A DNA stretch of 64,000 bases from Microcaldota archaeon (GCA_027339055.1 DAHWRK010000002.1:1-64000), one strand, 5' to 3'; positions 8,249 to 16,990 are shown, counted from the stretch's first letter. Notes: generated by a model from the sequence alone, not told the origin. Numbers and translations are program-made.

Positions 8249-9295
8249 TTAGATTTGTCTATTCCCAAAAAGCATTTGGAGCTTGTCTTTTACGATAGCT
8301 TCGAATGCTGGATTGAAATGCGCGGCACCTACCATGCATACCCCTATGTCCGAATAGGTTTTTATAGAAAGTTTAGGCGCAGCCACTTTAGACACGGCAT
8401 GGGATTCCAGCTCCATTATGGAGTCTTTTAGCTGAACTACGAATCTGGCTATTAGGTCATAATCATACGGCTTGAGATATACTATTGCAAAATAGCTTGA
8501 GCTGTTCCTGAAACGCATTGCCATGCTTATATCGTTTCCCGAAATGGACCTTTCTATGGTTATCCTTGGCCATGAAGGGGTATCCTCGCTTGTTATATGT
8601 TCTGACGCTATCGAGGATGCGGCGCGCAGGATGGGCTCGTGGCCTTCGCCTATGCCTTTTTGCATTATTGACCTTATGCTTACTTCTTTTATGCCATCCT
8701 TTAGGGACACATATTCGTTTATGAAATCCGAAAGATTGTTTTTCACTTCTTCTGTTGCCGTAAGGACCTTTTCCACTACATGAGAAAAGTTCTGTATGTC
8801 GGACTGCTTCTGGATTGTAGCAGTTATTTCCTTTGCTGCAAATTTGGCTTCTTCTTTACTCATCTTTCCGTAAGATCTCCTGCTCACTTCAAGAAGCACT
8901 TTGGCAATCGGCCATGAATGTTCTGCTAGCTCGTCTTTTATCGATTCGAAAAGCCTGTTTTCATCAATGCATACCGAATACTGGTCGTTTTTGATTGGTG
9001 TGAGCCCAAGCTCTTCCCTGATATAATCTACTGCCAGTTTAAGGTCTGACGTGTCGTTTGCCACCGATGCGAGCTTCTGTATGTTGTAATAGGTATTTGA
9101 GTAGCAGTTTATTGCCTTGTTGAGGCTCTGTGCTGCGCTTATTGTAGTTTTGTCCTTGTCTCTAAGAAGATTGTATAGCACAACTCCGGAAAGCTTTGAC
9201 ATGAGTTCTAGCCTTTGGCCCTCTGCATTTTGTTCTGCCAAAGTATTGGATTCTGCCTTAGTCGGGTTTTTATTGTTTTTCTCCATGCAAAACAT
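8249..9295 (-). CDS. Unknown protein, mostly helical
   Basis: A 348-aa soluble protein that I do not recognise. The first 25 residues are polar and low complexity. Residues about 30-200 look helical with possible coiled-coil stretches (EEVKNNLSDFINEYVSLKDG). The C-terminal third alternates strand-like segments (ISMAMRFRNSSSYFAIVYLK). There are no membrane helices and no obvious catalytic motif. Two starts are possible, ATG 9295 and ATG 9286. It lies 18 nt after the Nudix gene and upstream of the nuclease-like gene, so the three may form one transcript. Confidence 0.6.
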   Translation of the reverse strand: MFCMEKNNKNPTKAESNTLAEQNAEGQRLELMSKLSGVVLYNLLRDKDKTTISAAQSLNKAINCYSNTYYNIQKLASVANDTSDLKLAVDYIREELGLTPIKNDQYSVCIDENRLFESIKDELAEHSWPIAKVLLEVSRRSYGKMSKEEAKFAAKEITATIQKQSDIQNFSHVVEKVLTATEEVKNNLSDFINEYVSLKDGIKEVSIRSIMQKGIGEGHEPILRAASSIASEHITSEDTPSWPRITIERSISGNDISMAMRFRNSSSYFAIVYLKPYDYDLIARFVVQLKDSIMELESHAVSKVAAPKLSIKTYSDIGVCMVGAAHFNPAFEAIVKDKLQMLFGNRQI

Positions 9296-9313
9296 TTTGT
9301 ATATTCTTAACCG

Positions 9314-9850
9314 TCAGTTTTTCGCTTCGGCGGCTTTGTAGCTTATTTTCATGTCGATAACCTTGTCCGAATCCCCAAAAAGGAAATGTGCGTCGACGAA
9401 TTTCCCGCCCAGCACGTATGGGAGCCAATATTTGTCGTCATCCCACATCATATCCAAGGGTATGGCGCTTATTTTGAACCATTCTGGCTTCATCTCCTCG
9501 CTTTCCGATATATTTCCTTCCCACTCCTCTGCTATATACACGTGAACCTTCTGGTTAAATTCGCTTTTTGGTTCGCTTCCCCCAAAATAAAAGCGCAGCA
9601 CGGCAGCCTTGTAATAGTTTTTTGGGGTAGCCCCGACCTCTTCGGCAGATTCCCTTATCATCGCATCTTCTACGGTTTCGCCAGGTTTAAGCTTTCCTCC
9701 TGCGCCATTCAGCTTCCCCTTGCCAAATCCTCGCTTTTTCATTGCAAGAAGCACTTTTGAAGCTTTTTTATCAACAAAATAGCAAAGAGTTACGTCCCTC
9801 AAAGAATCAGAGTACTTGTCAATATAGTCGCCTATTTTGTTGCCATCCAT
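9314..9850 (-). CDS. Nudix hydrolase, MTH1-like (8-oxo-dGTP diphosphatase type)
   Basis: A 178-aa protein with a complete Nudix box: G52, E58, R66, E67, E70, E71, G73 (G-x5-E-x7-RE-x2-EE-x-G). The preceding segment MKKRGFGKGKLNGAGGK closely resembles MTH1/NUDT1, suggesting hydrolysis of oxidised purine nucleoside triphosphates. Where human MTH1 has RWNG this protein has KLNG. It begins an apparent three-gene minus-strand run with an unknown protein and a nuclease-like protein. Sanitising the nucleotide pool would suit an organism exposed to metals and acid. Substrate preference is inferred from family resemblance. Confidence 0.85.
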   Translation of the reverse strand: MDGNKIGDYIDKYSDSLRDVTLCYFVDKKASKVLLAMKKRGFGKGKLNGAGGKLKPGETVEDAMIRESAEEVGATPKNYYKAAVLRFYFGGSEPKSEFNQKVHVYIAEEWEGNISESEEMKPEWFKISAIPLDMMWDDDKYWLPYVLGGKFVDAHFLFGDSDKVIDMKISYKAAEAKN

Positions 9851-9903
9851 AACATTTCGCCCCAGATAACAAATATAGGAATAGGTGATATAATATTTAT
9901 TTG

Positions 9904-10344
9904 TTAACTGCTAGAGTAGGTGCCCATATACTCGCAATGGACTATGATACTGGTTTTTAGTTTGTCGTCTATGGGCTTCCTGTGCATCCCCTTTGGCAGC
10001 TTTTCCAGTGATGTTGCGTATGCCTTAAAATAATACCTGTGCGGCTTTCCCTTCGGAGGGCATGGGCCGTTATAGCCTTCGTTGCCAAAATCGTTTATCC
10101 CGAAACTTATTTCCGAGTGCTTTGAAGCATGGTCTATCCTTCCGATATCTGGAGGTATGTTGTAGGCTATCCAGTGCGTGAATGTTCCCATAGGGGCATC
10201 CGGATCATCCATTATTAGGACTATGCTCTTGGTGCCTTCAGGTATATCGCTTATCTCTACGGTCGGCTGGGTGTCTATCCCTTTGCAGGTAAACTGATCT
10301 GGTATGCGCTCGCCCTGGCCGAATCCCTTTACCAGTATTTTCAT
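9904..10344 (-). CDS. PEBP family protein (YbhB/YbcL, Raf kinase inhibitor-like)
   Basis: A 146-aa phosphatidylethanolamine-binding-protein homologue. The two family signatures are present: DDPDAPMGTFTHWI around residue 45 and GYNGPCPPKGKPHRYYF around residue 95. The protein is soluble and has the usual single-domain length. ATG 10344 was chosen over an in-frame TTG three codons upstream; a TATA-like ATTTATACTTTTT lies about 30-45 nt upstream. The cellular role of prokaryotic PEBPs is not well established. Confidence 0.85.
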   Translation of the reverse strand: MKILVKGFGQGERIPDQFTCKGIDTQPTVEISDIPEGTKSIVLIMDDPDAPMGTFTHWIAYNIPPDIGRIDHASKHSEISFGINDFGNEGYNGPCPPKGKPHRYYFKAYATSLEKLPKGMHRKPIDDKLKTSIIVHCEYMGTYSSS

Positions 10345-10425
10345 GCTAATCAAACTGTAATAAAAACTGCAATAAAAAGTATAAATTACTTTGTGGGAAA
10401 ATAGTGCCAGATTTGGTTAATTGGT

Positions 10426-10758
10426 TCAGCTTGATTGGCGCAGCAGGGGCTCGAGGCCATTTCCTGCCTCTTTTTGGACCGCATCCCTTATTTCTTTGAT
10501 TAGAAGAGCGATCTTGATTTCGGTTTCTTCTGAAGGATACATGAAAAGGCTCTTTATTTGCATATTTGCAGATTCATCGTCTTTTTTTAATGAAAACCAA
10601 TAATGTACTCCGCTTTTTATGCCAGAAAATTCACTGCGTGAGATTATTTTATCGGCTATCCTTTTTGCCTTTCCGATCATTTCAGGAATTATCTTTACCG
10701 AGCATTCGGTTTCCAGTTTGGTTTGCTGTACCTTGGCTTCATAAGCATAATCTTTCAT
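10426..10758 (-). CDS. Small unknown protein
   Basis: A 110-aa protein starting at ATG 10758 with GTGAG just upstream; an open frame continues upstream but is low complexity. It shows an alpha/beta pattern: VQQTKLETECSVKIIPEMI, VHYWFSLKKDDESANMQIK, then a helical C terminus. The strand-helix order and the small size are reminiscent of dodecin-like or nucleoid proteins, but I cannot assign a family. Confidence 0.5.
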   Translation of the reverse strand: MKDYAYEAKVQQTKLETECSVKIIPEMIGKAKRIADKIISRSEFSGIKSGVHYWFSLKKDDESANMQIKSLFMYPSEETEIKIALLIKEIRDAVQKEAGNGLEPLLRQSS

Positions 10759-10902
10759 TCGACTCACATACAATAGAGTATAATAGGAAACATTCCGCTT
10801 TAGATAATATTTATAGCTTTCTTTCTGTTTGGGTTTGTGTGTTGGGGTTTGTACCGTCACATGCTTAAATCCATTGCATGCCATTATTCAAGAGATTGTA
10901 GC

Positions 10903-11118
10903 ATGAACGACATAATATCCGCAGGGATTGGCTGGATTTTGGCAGGGATGGTATCTGGAGTCGTGTGGGTTGTGCTGCTTTATCGCGGAATAAACAACTA
11001 CGGGATGCTTGCCGTGACTATTGTAGTGCTTCTAACCGGCATCGGAATAATCGCAACAAAAAAGAGGATAGCGGCGATCAGGGATTCTATAATCGCAGGA
11101 AGCGTAAAGAACCAGTAA
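10903..11118 (+). CDS. Small two-helix membrane protein
   Basis: A 71-aa protein starting at ATG 10903 with two hydrophobic segments (about residues 5-26 and 34-53) and a basic C-terminal tail. A TATA-like TTAAAT lies about 35 nt upstream. No family was recognised. It is convergent with the gene ending at 11140. Confidence 0.5.
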   Translation: MNDIISAGIGWILAGMVSGVVWVVLLYRGINNYGMLAVTIVVLLTGIGIIATKKRIAAIRDSIIAGSVKNQ

Positions 11119-11139
11119 AAAAAGAAAAAGGGCTTTTGG

Positions 11140-11448
11140 TTACTTATGCCCAAAAGCCAAAAAACTGAAGCCGGAAGGTGTTGTTTCGGAGTTGTGCTTG
11201 TAGACAAGCACTCTGTTCATTGTTCTTTTCGTTAGCTGTGCGGTCATGTCCTCTTCGGTAATCAAGGCTATCGCCCTGACAAGCTCGGATACAGTAGAAG
11301 TATTTACTTCCTCTGGATCTATTCCCATTAGACTATACTTGTAGTCCAAGAGCTTTTCTATGCCGTTCCTTATTTCCTGTTCGTACATGAACTCCCTTCG
11401 CAATTTTCCTTCGTTTGGCTCACGCTCACATTCTTCGTCTTTTTCCAT
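11140..11448 (-). CDS. Small unknown soluble protein
   Basis: A 102-aa acidic, probably helical protein beginning MEKDEECEREP. The segment YEQEIRNGIEKLLDYKYSL followed by VSELVRAIALITEEDM could form a helical bundle. No membrane helix or known motif is seen. Its upstream region contains one copy of a GC-rich repeat also found at 11680. Confidence 0.45.
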   Translation of the reverse strand: MEKDEECEREPNEGKLRREFMYEQEIRNGIEKLLDYKYSLMGIDPEEVNTSTVSELVRAIALITEEDMTAQLTKRTMNRVLVYKHNSETTPSGFSFLAFGHK

Positions 11449-11459
11449 TCTAACCCCTC

Positions 11460-11483
11460 GGACGCGCCTTTGCTACGCACAGG
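11460..11483 (+). repeat. GC-rich direct repeat, copy 1
   Basis: This 24-nt segment matches 11680-11703 in 20 of 24 positions and in the same orientation. Both start with GGACGCGCCT and end with CAGG. It lies 12 nt upstream of the ATG at 11448. Confidence 0.5.
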
Positions 11484-11650
11484 TTTAACCCCAGAAAAAG
11501 CTGTCTGCCATATTTGTATTGTGCATGGCTTGCGCACTGTCCAGTCAGGTTTTGCGGTTAAGTTATTTATACTTTGCTATAATTATTTTACTTTAATAAG
11601 CAATTAAGGAATTTAAGTAATATTTAAATACTTTTGTTGTGTATTTAATA

Positions 11651-11712
11651 CTGCCAGGGAAACTTGGCAAAACCCCAGAGGACGCGCCTGCGCTATGCGC
11701 AGGCGCTGTCTT
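11651..11712 (+). ncRNA. Candidate small structured RNA between minus-strand genes
   Basis: A strong TATA-like ATATTTAAATACTTTT (about 11621-11636, plus strand) is followed by a short segment with two hairpins. GCCA...TGGC sits at 11653-11668, and a perfect 10-bp inverted repeat at 11684-11706 has a TAT loop. CTTTAAATAAT follows. No reading frame of note is present. The GC-rich hairpin could instead be a terminator for the minus-strand gene ending at 11725, since it lies about 20 nt after that stop. Confidence 0.25.
11680..11703 (+). repeat. GC-rich direct repeat, copy 2, part of a hairpin
   Basis: This is the second copy of the repeat at 11460-11483. Here the four differing bases make the element a perfect inverted repeat (11684-11706), whereas copy 1 pairs poorly. 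Confidence 0.5.
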
Positions 11713-11724
11713 TAAATAATAAGA

Positions 11725-12738
11725 TTATTCTACTCCTGGCTCGAGCATCTCCATTGTGCACTCCGAAGCATCCATCTTGACCCTTATGCCCATCGGTATT
11801 GTGGTTATGTACTTGCCGTGGCAACAAGCAAACTCTATGAACGCTGGCTTCTTGGGCATCTTGTTTGCGAACAGGTCCTGCAAAGTGCTGTGCATCGTGG
11901 CGTTTATGTAGTCTTCTACGAAAAGATGTTTCATCAGGTAGGAAGCGACTCCTTGCGATTCGGATATGTTTTCTATTCCATAGTTGGGCAGCTGTCCGAA
12001 GACTATCCCGTTGGCCTTTTTCAATACACCCTTTATCACAAGCGAAGTTAGCAGGTTGTCAAGCATCCATGGCTCAACATTTACGTCCTCGAAGAAAAGG
12101 ACCTTGCCGCGGGCATCGGGTATGTATTTTGTGCCTACGATTAATGAAAATACGGTGAGGTTGCCGCCCATTAGCTGGCCCTTGGTGGTGCCATCGTTTA
12201 TAGATTTGGCCCATCCGCTTTCCAGAGGGTTCTTTATCATTGCCTCTTCGCCCCTGCTTATTATTCCTATGAGATTGTTCCAGTTCGTTTGGAGCGCAGC
12301 TTCGTCCTCTTCGAAGAGGTCTATGAGCATGGGGCCTTGGAACGACGCCATGTGGGCCATCCTCATGAATGCCAGTTGCAAGAGCGTTATGTCGCTGTAT
12401 CCTACGAACACCTTGGGGTGGTCCTTTATTATGTCGTAGTCTATGCTGTTGAGTATGTCTATGGAGCCTGCTCCGCCCTGCAGCACCATTACTGCGTCGT
12501 ATTTGTCGCTCTTGAACGCATTCTCTATCTCGTTCTTTCTCGTTGCGTCTCCGGCGGTCAGGTAGCGCGTTGGAGATTCTCTTATCATGCTTGGCGCAAG
12601 GCTCACCTTGAAGCCCTGCCTTTCCAAAAACCTAACAGCCTTTGGCAGAGAGCTGGTAGATGTCGCCGCGCTTGACGGGGCTATTATCCTTATGGTTCCG
12701 CCCTTCCTTAGCCTAGGCGGCTTAACCGTAGGTTCGTA
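11725..12738 (-). CDS. Peptidase S66 family (LD-carboxypeptidase / MccF-like)
   Basis: A protein of about 337 aa typical of S66 serine peptidases. The N terminus has KPPRLRKGGTIRIIAPSSAA. The nucleophile motif is VFVGYSDIT (serine in GYSD), followed by ASFQGPM, and a C-terminal glutamate/histidine region follows. Bacterial members cut murein tetrapeptides. MccF members cleave peptide-nucleotide antibiotics. An archaeon without murein would use it for self-immunity or peptide turnover, which is inference. I chose ATG 12738 because family members start just before KPPRL and a TTAAAT box lies about 30 nt upstream. ATG 12786 would add 16 residues. Confidence 0.8.
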   Translation of the reverse strand, partial: YEPTVKPPRLRKGGTIRIIAPSSAATSTSSLPKAVRFLERQGFKVSLAPSMIRESPTRYLTAGDATRKNEIENAFKSDKYDAVMVLQGGAGSIDILNSIDYDIIKDHPKVFVGYSDITLLQLAFMRMAHMASFQGPMLIDLFEEDEAALQTNWNNLIGIISRGEEAMIKNPLESGWAKSINDGTTKGQLMGGNLTVFSLIVGTKYIPDARGKVLFFEDVNVEPWMLDNLLTSLVIKGVLKKANGIVFGQLPNYGIENISESQGVASYLMKHLFVEDYINATMHSTLQDLFANKMPKKPAFIEFACCHGKYITTIPMGIRVKMDASECTMEMLEPGVE

Positions 12739-12827
12739 CATGGTTGTAATTAGCCTGGCAAAGGATTTAACACTTGCCGCCCGCATTAGATTATTATTTT
12801 ATTGCTGTCAAGTATGGGCGTGGTAGT

Positions 12828-12998
12828 ATGGCATATCTGGAGAGAATAGATGAGTTGATAGAGCACCATAGAAAGCTGGCAGAAAAGCTCGATGTAGGAA
12901 GGAATAAAAAACTTGCAAAAGAGATAGAGGACAAGTTCGAAACGGCCCAGATACTTATAAGAGATTATGAGTTCAAGCTTGTCAAAAAGGACAGATAA
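12828..12998 (+). CDS. Small coiled-coil protein
   Basis: A 56-aa highly charged protein (MAYLERIDELIEHHRKLAEK...) that is almost certainly helical. GGTAGT directly precedes ATG 12828. The thymidine kinase gene begins 9 nt after its stop, so the two are probably co-transcribed. I cannot assign a function. Confidence 0.5.
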   Translation: MAYLERIDELIEHHRKLAEKLDVGRNKKLAKEIEDKFETAQILIRDYEFKLVKKDR

Positions 12999-13007
12999 AT
13001 ACCTTGG

Positions 13008-13598
13008 GTGCGGCATACGAAGAAATCTTTAGAGCTAGGGAGACTTGTAGTAATAACTGGGCCCATGTTCTCTGGAAAAACGTCCAGGCTTATAGAGCTT
13101 CTTGAGCGGGAACGCCTCTCTGGAAGGAAAGTTATACTTTTCAAGCCCGAAATTGACGTTCGTTCAAGCGAAAGCAAGGTCAAAACACATAAGGGCGTGG
13201 AGCTTGACGCCACCGTGGTGAGAACGGGCAAAGCAGGGATAAAGGCACTATTCGACGTGAGTTCGGACTACAATGTTGTCGGAATAGATGAAGCCCAGTT
13301 TTGGGATGACGATTCTAGACTGGAGGATACGCTCAACAAGCTAGCATCGATGAAAAAGATTGTGTATGTATCGACGCTCAATAAGGATTACAAGGGCGTT
13401 CCATTCAGCATATCGGAGAAACTGCTTGCCTATGCCGATTACATATATTCGCTTACTGCTGTTTGTACCAAGTGCGGGGAAGAGGCAGTATTCTCCCAAA
13501 GAATAATAGACGGTATTGCAAAATCAGGGCCGCGCATCGTAATAGGCGGCAGGGAGACTTACCAGCCAAGATGCCGAAACTGCTTCGTAACGCGTTAG
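13008..13598 (+). CDS. tdk: Thymidine kinase, type II (TK1-like)
   Basis: A 196-aa protein that phosphorylates thymidine to dTMP with ATP. The P-loop is GPMFSGKTS (18-26), the Walker B-like motif is VVGIDEAQFW, the lasso-type region carries GGRETYQPRC, and a zinc site is formed by CTKCG and CRNC. The length and order match TK1/Tdk. The start is GTG 13008; no ATG precedes the P-loop at a sensible place. Its stop overlaps by 4 nt the stop of the convergent ECF-PRT gene. With that operon it indicates salvage of nucleosides and bases. Confidence 0.92.
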   Translation: MRHTKKSLELGRLVVITGPMFSGKTSRLIELLERERLSGRKVILFKPEIDVRSSESKVKTHKGVELDATVVRTGKAGIKALFDVSSDYNVVGIDEAQFWDDDSRLEDTLNKLASMKKIVYVSTLNKDYKGVPFSISEKLLAYADYIYSLTAVCTKCGEEAVFSQRIIDGIAKSGPRIVIGGRETYQPRCRNCFVTR

Positions 13599-16153
13599 GC
13601 TTCCAATACCAGTACTGTGGGGTTCTTGAGCCCGATTGCTGCGCTTATCCTTTTTGCGGCCTCTTTTGTGGATCCTACTACAACGACGTCTTCGTCTGCT
13701 CCAACCTTAATGCCAGAATTATTGTCGTTTACTGGCAGGAGGCGCTTTACCCCTAGCTTGTCTGACAGCAGCCTTGCTTGTACCAGGGCAGTGGGGTTCT
13801 CGTAGGCTATGGCCGATGGCTTGTGGCCTATTTCTGAGCAGAATTTGCCTATTTTCTTGTAAAAGCCCGAGTATTGGCCCTCCGGATGCGAGGCGAAATG
13901 CTTGCGCAGCGTAGGAAGCATTGCGGGATTTGCATTTTCGAATTCGGAGAGGGCCTCATTCATTTCGTAATCGAAAACCACCCAAGTTTCATCAGAAACC
14001 TCCTCGAAGTATATGTCTGGTTTTATCTTTGATCTTGGCTTTGCAAGCATAGTGCATGTTACAAACCTTTCCTTGCGGAATGTGGCGTGCAAGCGTTCCA
14101 TTACTGTGGCAAATGTTTTGCCAGTGTCAACCAGCTCGTCAACCACCAAAACATATCCTTCTCCGCTTGGGATTTTAATGGAATCTATGCCCCGCACAAA
14201 TACTTCCTTTGTTGGGGCACCTATGTCGTTATAATGGCTGGCTGATATGCCGTAAGTTTTTACGTTTCCAAGCCTAGGATAAAGCGCTGATGCCAGTATC
14301 ATTCCCCCTCTTTCTATGTATATCATGCATTTGGGCATGCCCGTAGGCTCCAGAGACGCGACCATCTTTGCCGCGCTTGCTTCGATATCGGCAATGGATT
14401 TGAAAACTATCTTTGTTTTTGATTTCAGAAAATTAAAAAACTCAAGCCATTCTCTTGCGCTTATCAGCGGTTCATCCATTAAGCCGGCATTTATCATGCT
14501 CTTTGACAGCCTTACTGATTGCGGCTCTGAAAGGGACGAAAGGCGGAGCACGTTTTCGTCCATGAAAAGAGCCTCTGGCGTTCCATCGAATATTATTGAG
14601 CCCTTGCTCATTACTATCGCCCTGCGGCAGTATTCAGCCACAAGCCGCATGTCGTGGGTTATCAGCAAAACGGTGACACCCTCTTTATTAAGGCCTTTTA
14701 TTATTTCCATTATTTCCATGGCCATTTTGTAGTCCTGGCCCGTGGTAGGCTCGTCGACTATAAGCACTTCAGGCTTTATTACTATGCTGCTTGCTACCGC
14801 AAGCCTGCGCTTCTGGCCCCTCCCCAAGAATACAGGATCCTCATTGGCTTTATCTGAAAGGCCTACGCGCTCGAGTATGCCAGCTATCTTTTCGTCTGCT
14901 GCCTTTCCCGTTATGCCCGCATTCTTAAGCGAATAGTTGACCTCTGAGGTGACACTCCTCGTAAATATCTGGTGGTCCGGGTTCTGGAAAACGTAGCTTA
15001 CGTGCAAGGGAAGCTTGAGCCTGTCCTTCTTTGAGCGCGGATTAAGCCCAGCAACATCTGCGGTGCCAGAGCCTGGGGCCAGTATTCCGGATATTATTTT
15101 CGACAGCGTGCTTTTTCCAGAGCCGTTCTGGCCCACCAGAGCCACCAGGGAGCCCTTTTCTATCTCTAGGTTTATGTCTTCGAGGGCTTTGGTCCCATCA
15201 TCGTATGAGAAGGATATCCCGTTTAGCCTTATTATCGGATTTGATATCGTGGGCTTTTTCCGCTCTATCTTGAATCCCGTTTTCGGTATTCCGAGCTTCG
15301 GGCTTTCATCTACGGAAAAATAATCGGAGAGCTCAGATACTTCAGGCGCATATATGTTGTATTTGGATATCAGCTCCTTGTCAGAGTATATTTCTTCTGG
15401 CCTGCCGGTTTTGACTATAGAACCTTCGTACAACAGGGCCAGCCTGTCGGCGAACCTCAGCATCACGTCGGGATTGTGTTCTACCAAAATTATAGTCATT
15501 CCCGATTCTTTCTTTATCCTTGCAATGGTTTCTATCACTTCCATTTTTCCCTTTGGGTCAAGATCCGAAGTGGGCTCGTCGAGTATCAGTATCCTGGGCC
15601 TCATTGCCAGGAAGCTTGCTATCACCAGCCTTTGCTTCTGACCCCCAGACAGTTCAGATGGATGAATCTTTTCTGCATAGTCATAAAGCTCCCCCAGGCC
15701 GACGAGCTCCAGCGCGTCCTTTATGCGTTTGAGCATTTCCTTCTTTTCAAGCCCCATGAGCTGCAGGCCCAAAGATACCTCGTTCATGACACTCATGCTT
15801 AGGAACTGGCTTTCGGGATCCTGCATTACGAGACCCACATCCGGGGCCGTGATGCCGGTCCCGGAAAGCTTGAGCTCCCCATTGATTATATCCGCCTTTG
15901 TTACGGTTTTGCCCAGGACGCTTATTTCCCCCTTTATCCCGTCCTGGAAATTTAACGGCAGCTTGAGCTGGTGAGGTATAAGTCCGGCTATAGAATAGCA
16001 AAGCGTCGTTTTTCCGGAGCCGCTTGGGCCCGTGATGCCAAGGAATTCGCCCTCTTTGACGTTAAGGTTTATTCCTTTCAGGGCATAGTTGCTCTTTATG
16101 CCGGTAAAATTGGGATATCTCCAATAGAAATCGCTTATGGTTATAGAATTCAT
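13595..16153 (-). CDS. ECF transporter ATPase pair fused to a purine-type phosphoribosyltransferase
   Basis: An 852-aa three-part fusion. Residues 1-270 are a first ECF ATPase (Walker A GPSGSGKTT 42-50, LSGGQKQR, ILILDEPTSDLDP). Residues about 305-540 are a second ATPase (Walker A GQNGSGKST 341-349; degenerate signature LGRGQ 443-447; LIVDEPTTGQD). Residues about 580-740 are a phosphoribosyltransferase with the PRPP loop VVDELVDTGKT (670-680). A KPRSKIKPDIYFEE...TWVVFDYE segment there resembles archaeal Gpt/XPRT purine enzymes. A further alpha/beta tail of about 110 residues is unassigned. It is the last gene of an ECF operon (S, T, A-A-PRT). The fusion suggests uptake of a purine base coupled to its conversion to a nucleotide inside the cell. 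That coupling is inference from the fusion. Confidence 0.88.
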   Translation of the reverse strand: MNSITISDFYWRYPNFTGIKSNYALKGINLNVKEGEFLGITGPSGSGKTTLCYSIAGLIPHQLKLPLNFQDGIKGEISVLGKTVTKADIINGELKLSGTGITAPDVGLVMQDPESQFLSMSVMNEVSLGLQLMGLEKKEMLKRIKDALELVGLGELYDYAEKIHPSELSGGQKQRLVIASFLAMRPRILILDEPTSDLDPKGKMEVIETIARIKKESGMTIILVEHNPDVMLRFADRLALLYEGSIVKTGRPEEIYSDKELISKYNIYAPEVSELSDYFSVDESPKLGIPKTGFKIERKKPTISNPIIRLNGISFSYDDGTKALEDINLEIEKGSLVALVGQNGSGKSTLSKIISGILAPGSGTADVAGLNPRSKKDRLKLPLHVSYVFQNPDHQIFTRSVTSEVNYSLKNAGITGKAADEKIAGILERVGLSDKANEDPVFLGRGQKRRLAVASSIVIKPEVLIVDEPTTGQDYKMAMEIMEIIKGLNKEGVTVLLITHDMRLVAEYCRRAIVMSKGSIIFDGTPEALFMDENVLRLSSLSEPQSVRLSKSMINAGLMDEPLISAREWLEFFNFLKSKTKIVFKSIADIEASAAKMVASLEPTGMPKCMIYIERGGMILASALYPRLGNVKTYGISASHYNDIGAPTKEVFVRGIDSIKIPSGEGYVLVVDELVDTGKTFATVMERLHATFRKERFVTCTMLAKPRSKIKPDIYFEEVSDETWVVFDYEMNEALSEFENANPAMLPTLRKHFASHPEGQYSGFYKKIGKFCSEIGHKPSAIAYENPTALVQARLLSDKLGVKRLLPVNDNNSGIKVGADEDVVVVGSTKEAAKRISAAIGLKNPTVLVLEA

Positions 16154-16165
16154 ATTTACACCGGT

Positions 16166-16990
16166 TCAGATGAAGGGAAGGGCCAGCATGAAAGCGCCAA
16201 ATGCCATTATAGCCGCATCGCTAGCACTAAAATTTTTTTCTGATATGAAGTCCGACATTCCCTTCGATTTGGAGAATCCCCTGGATTCTAGCGCAAACCC
16301 CATGTCGACGGAACGCTTTATCATTGATGTGGTAAGCGGTATTGAGAGCATTACGAATGATGTCACTTTCTTTATTATGTTTGTAGAGGTGCCGCCCGCG
16401 CCCCTGGCAAATTGGGCCTGCCTTATCGAATCCAGGTCGTCGGACATTATATTTAGGCTTCTGGCTATCAGCGATGCGAAGAACACGACCTTGAACGGTG
16501 CCCTGAGTTTTTTCAATGCAGATATTATGTCGGCATCCCTTGTACTCATTATCGTAAGCAAAGTCATGAAAGCCATAGACGCGTACCCGGATATCTTGCC
16601 TATGCCTACGTATATTGACAGGCTTGTTATCTTTAGCGTGGACCCAAGCAGAGTCATGCTGAAGAGAGTATTGGTTCCTATCTGATTGAAGACTATCCAC
16701 CAAACCATCATGACGAAAAGCGCAACTACTAGCAGTGCAAGATAACTCTTGACCAGATATTTTATGGTGCCGCTCTCAAACAGAAAGCCCAACGCGAATG
16801 CCAGGACCAGCAGATTGTAGGTTAGATCCGGAATCGGGCGTATCATCGATGCCACTACGCCGACAGAAAGGAATATTAGCAGCATAAACTTGGCTATCGG
16901 ATTCATGTTAACATAAAAGGAGTCGGAACGGGCAGAAAACAGTATTGTTTTTACTTTGCGTTTCTGCCCGCGGGAAGCCGACGCTTGCAT
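16166..16990 (-). CDS. ecfT: ECF transporter T component (EcfT)
   Basis: A 274-aa membrane protein with about six helices that couples the ATPases to the substrate-binding S component. The two short coupling-helix motifs are visible as QAQFARGAGG and MGFALESRGF, corresponding to the Ala-Arg-Gly signatures of EcfT. The first gene (S component) ends at 16991, one base before this ATG, and the ATPase fusion follows 12 nt downstream. The arrangement therefore encodes a complete dedicated transporter. The N-terminal 20 residues are basic and cytoplasmic. Confidence 0.85.
   Translation of the reverse strand: MQASASRGQKRKVKTILFSARSDSFYVNMNPIAKFMLLIFLSVGVVASMIRPIPDLTYNLLVLAFALGFLFESGTIKYLVKSYLALLVVALFVMMVWWIVFNQIGTNTLFSMTLLGSTLKITSLSIYVGIGKISGYASMAFMTLLTIMSTRDADIISALKKLRAPFKVVFFASLIARSLNIMSDDLDSIRQAQFARGAGGTSTNIIKKVTSFVMLSIPLTTSMIKRSVDMGFALESRGFSKSKGMSDFISEKNFSASDAAIMAFGAFMLALPFI

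Noticed and set aside
5537-11448. Integrated conjugative element or prophage
   Set aside because: A HerA-type ATPase, a nuclease-like gene and a tRNA are close together, but no integrase, relaxase, attachment-site repeat of the tRNA end or structural genes are present.
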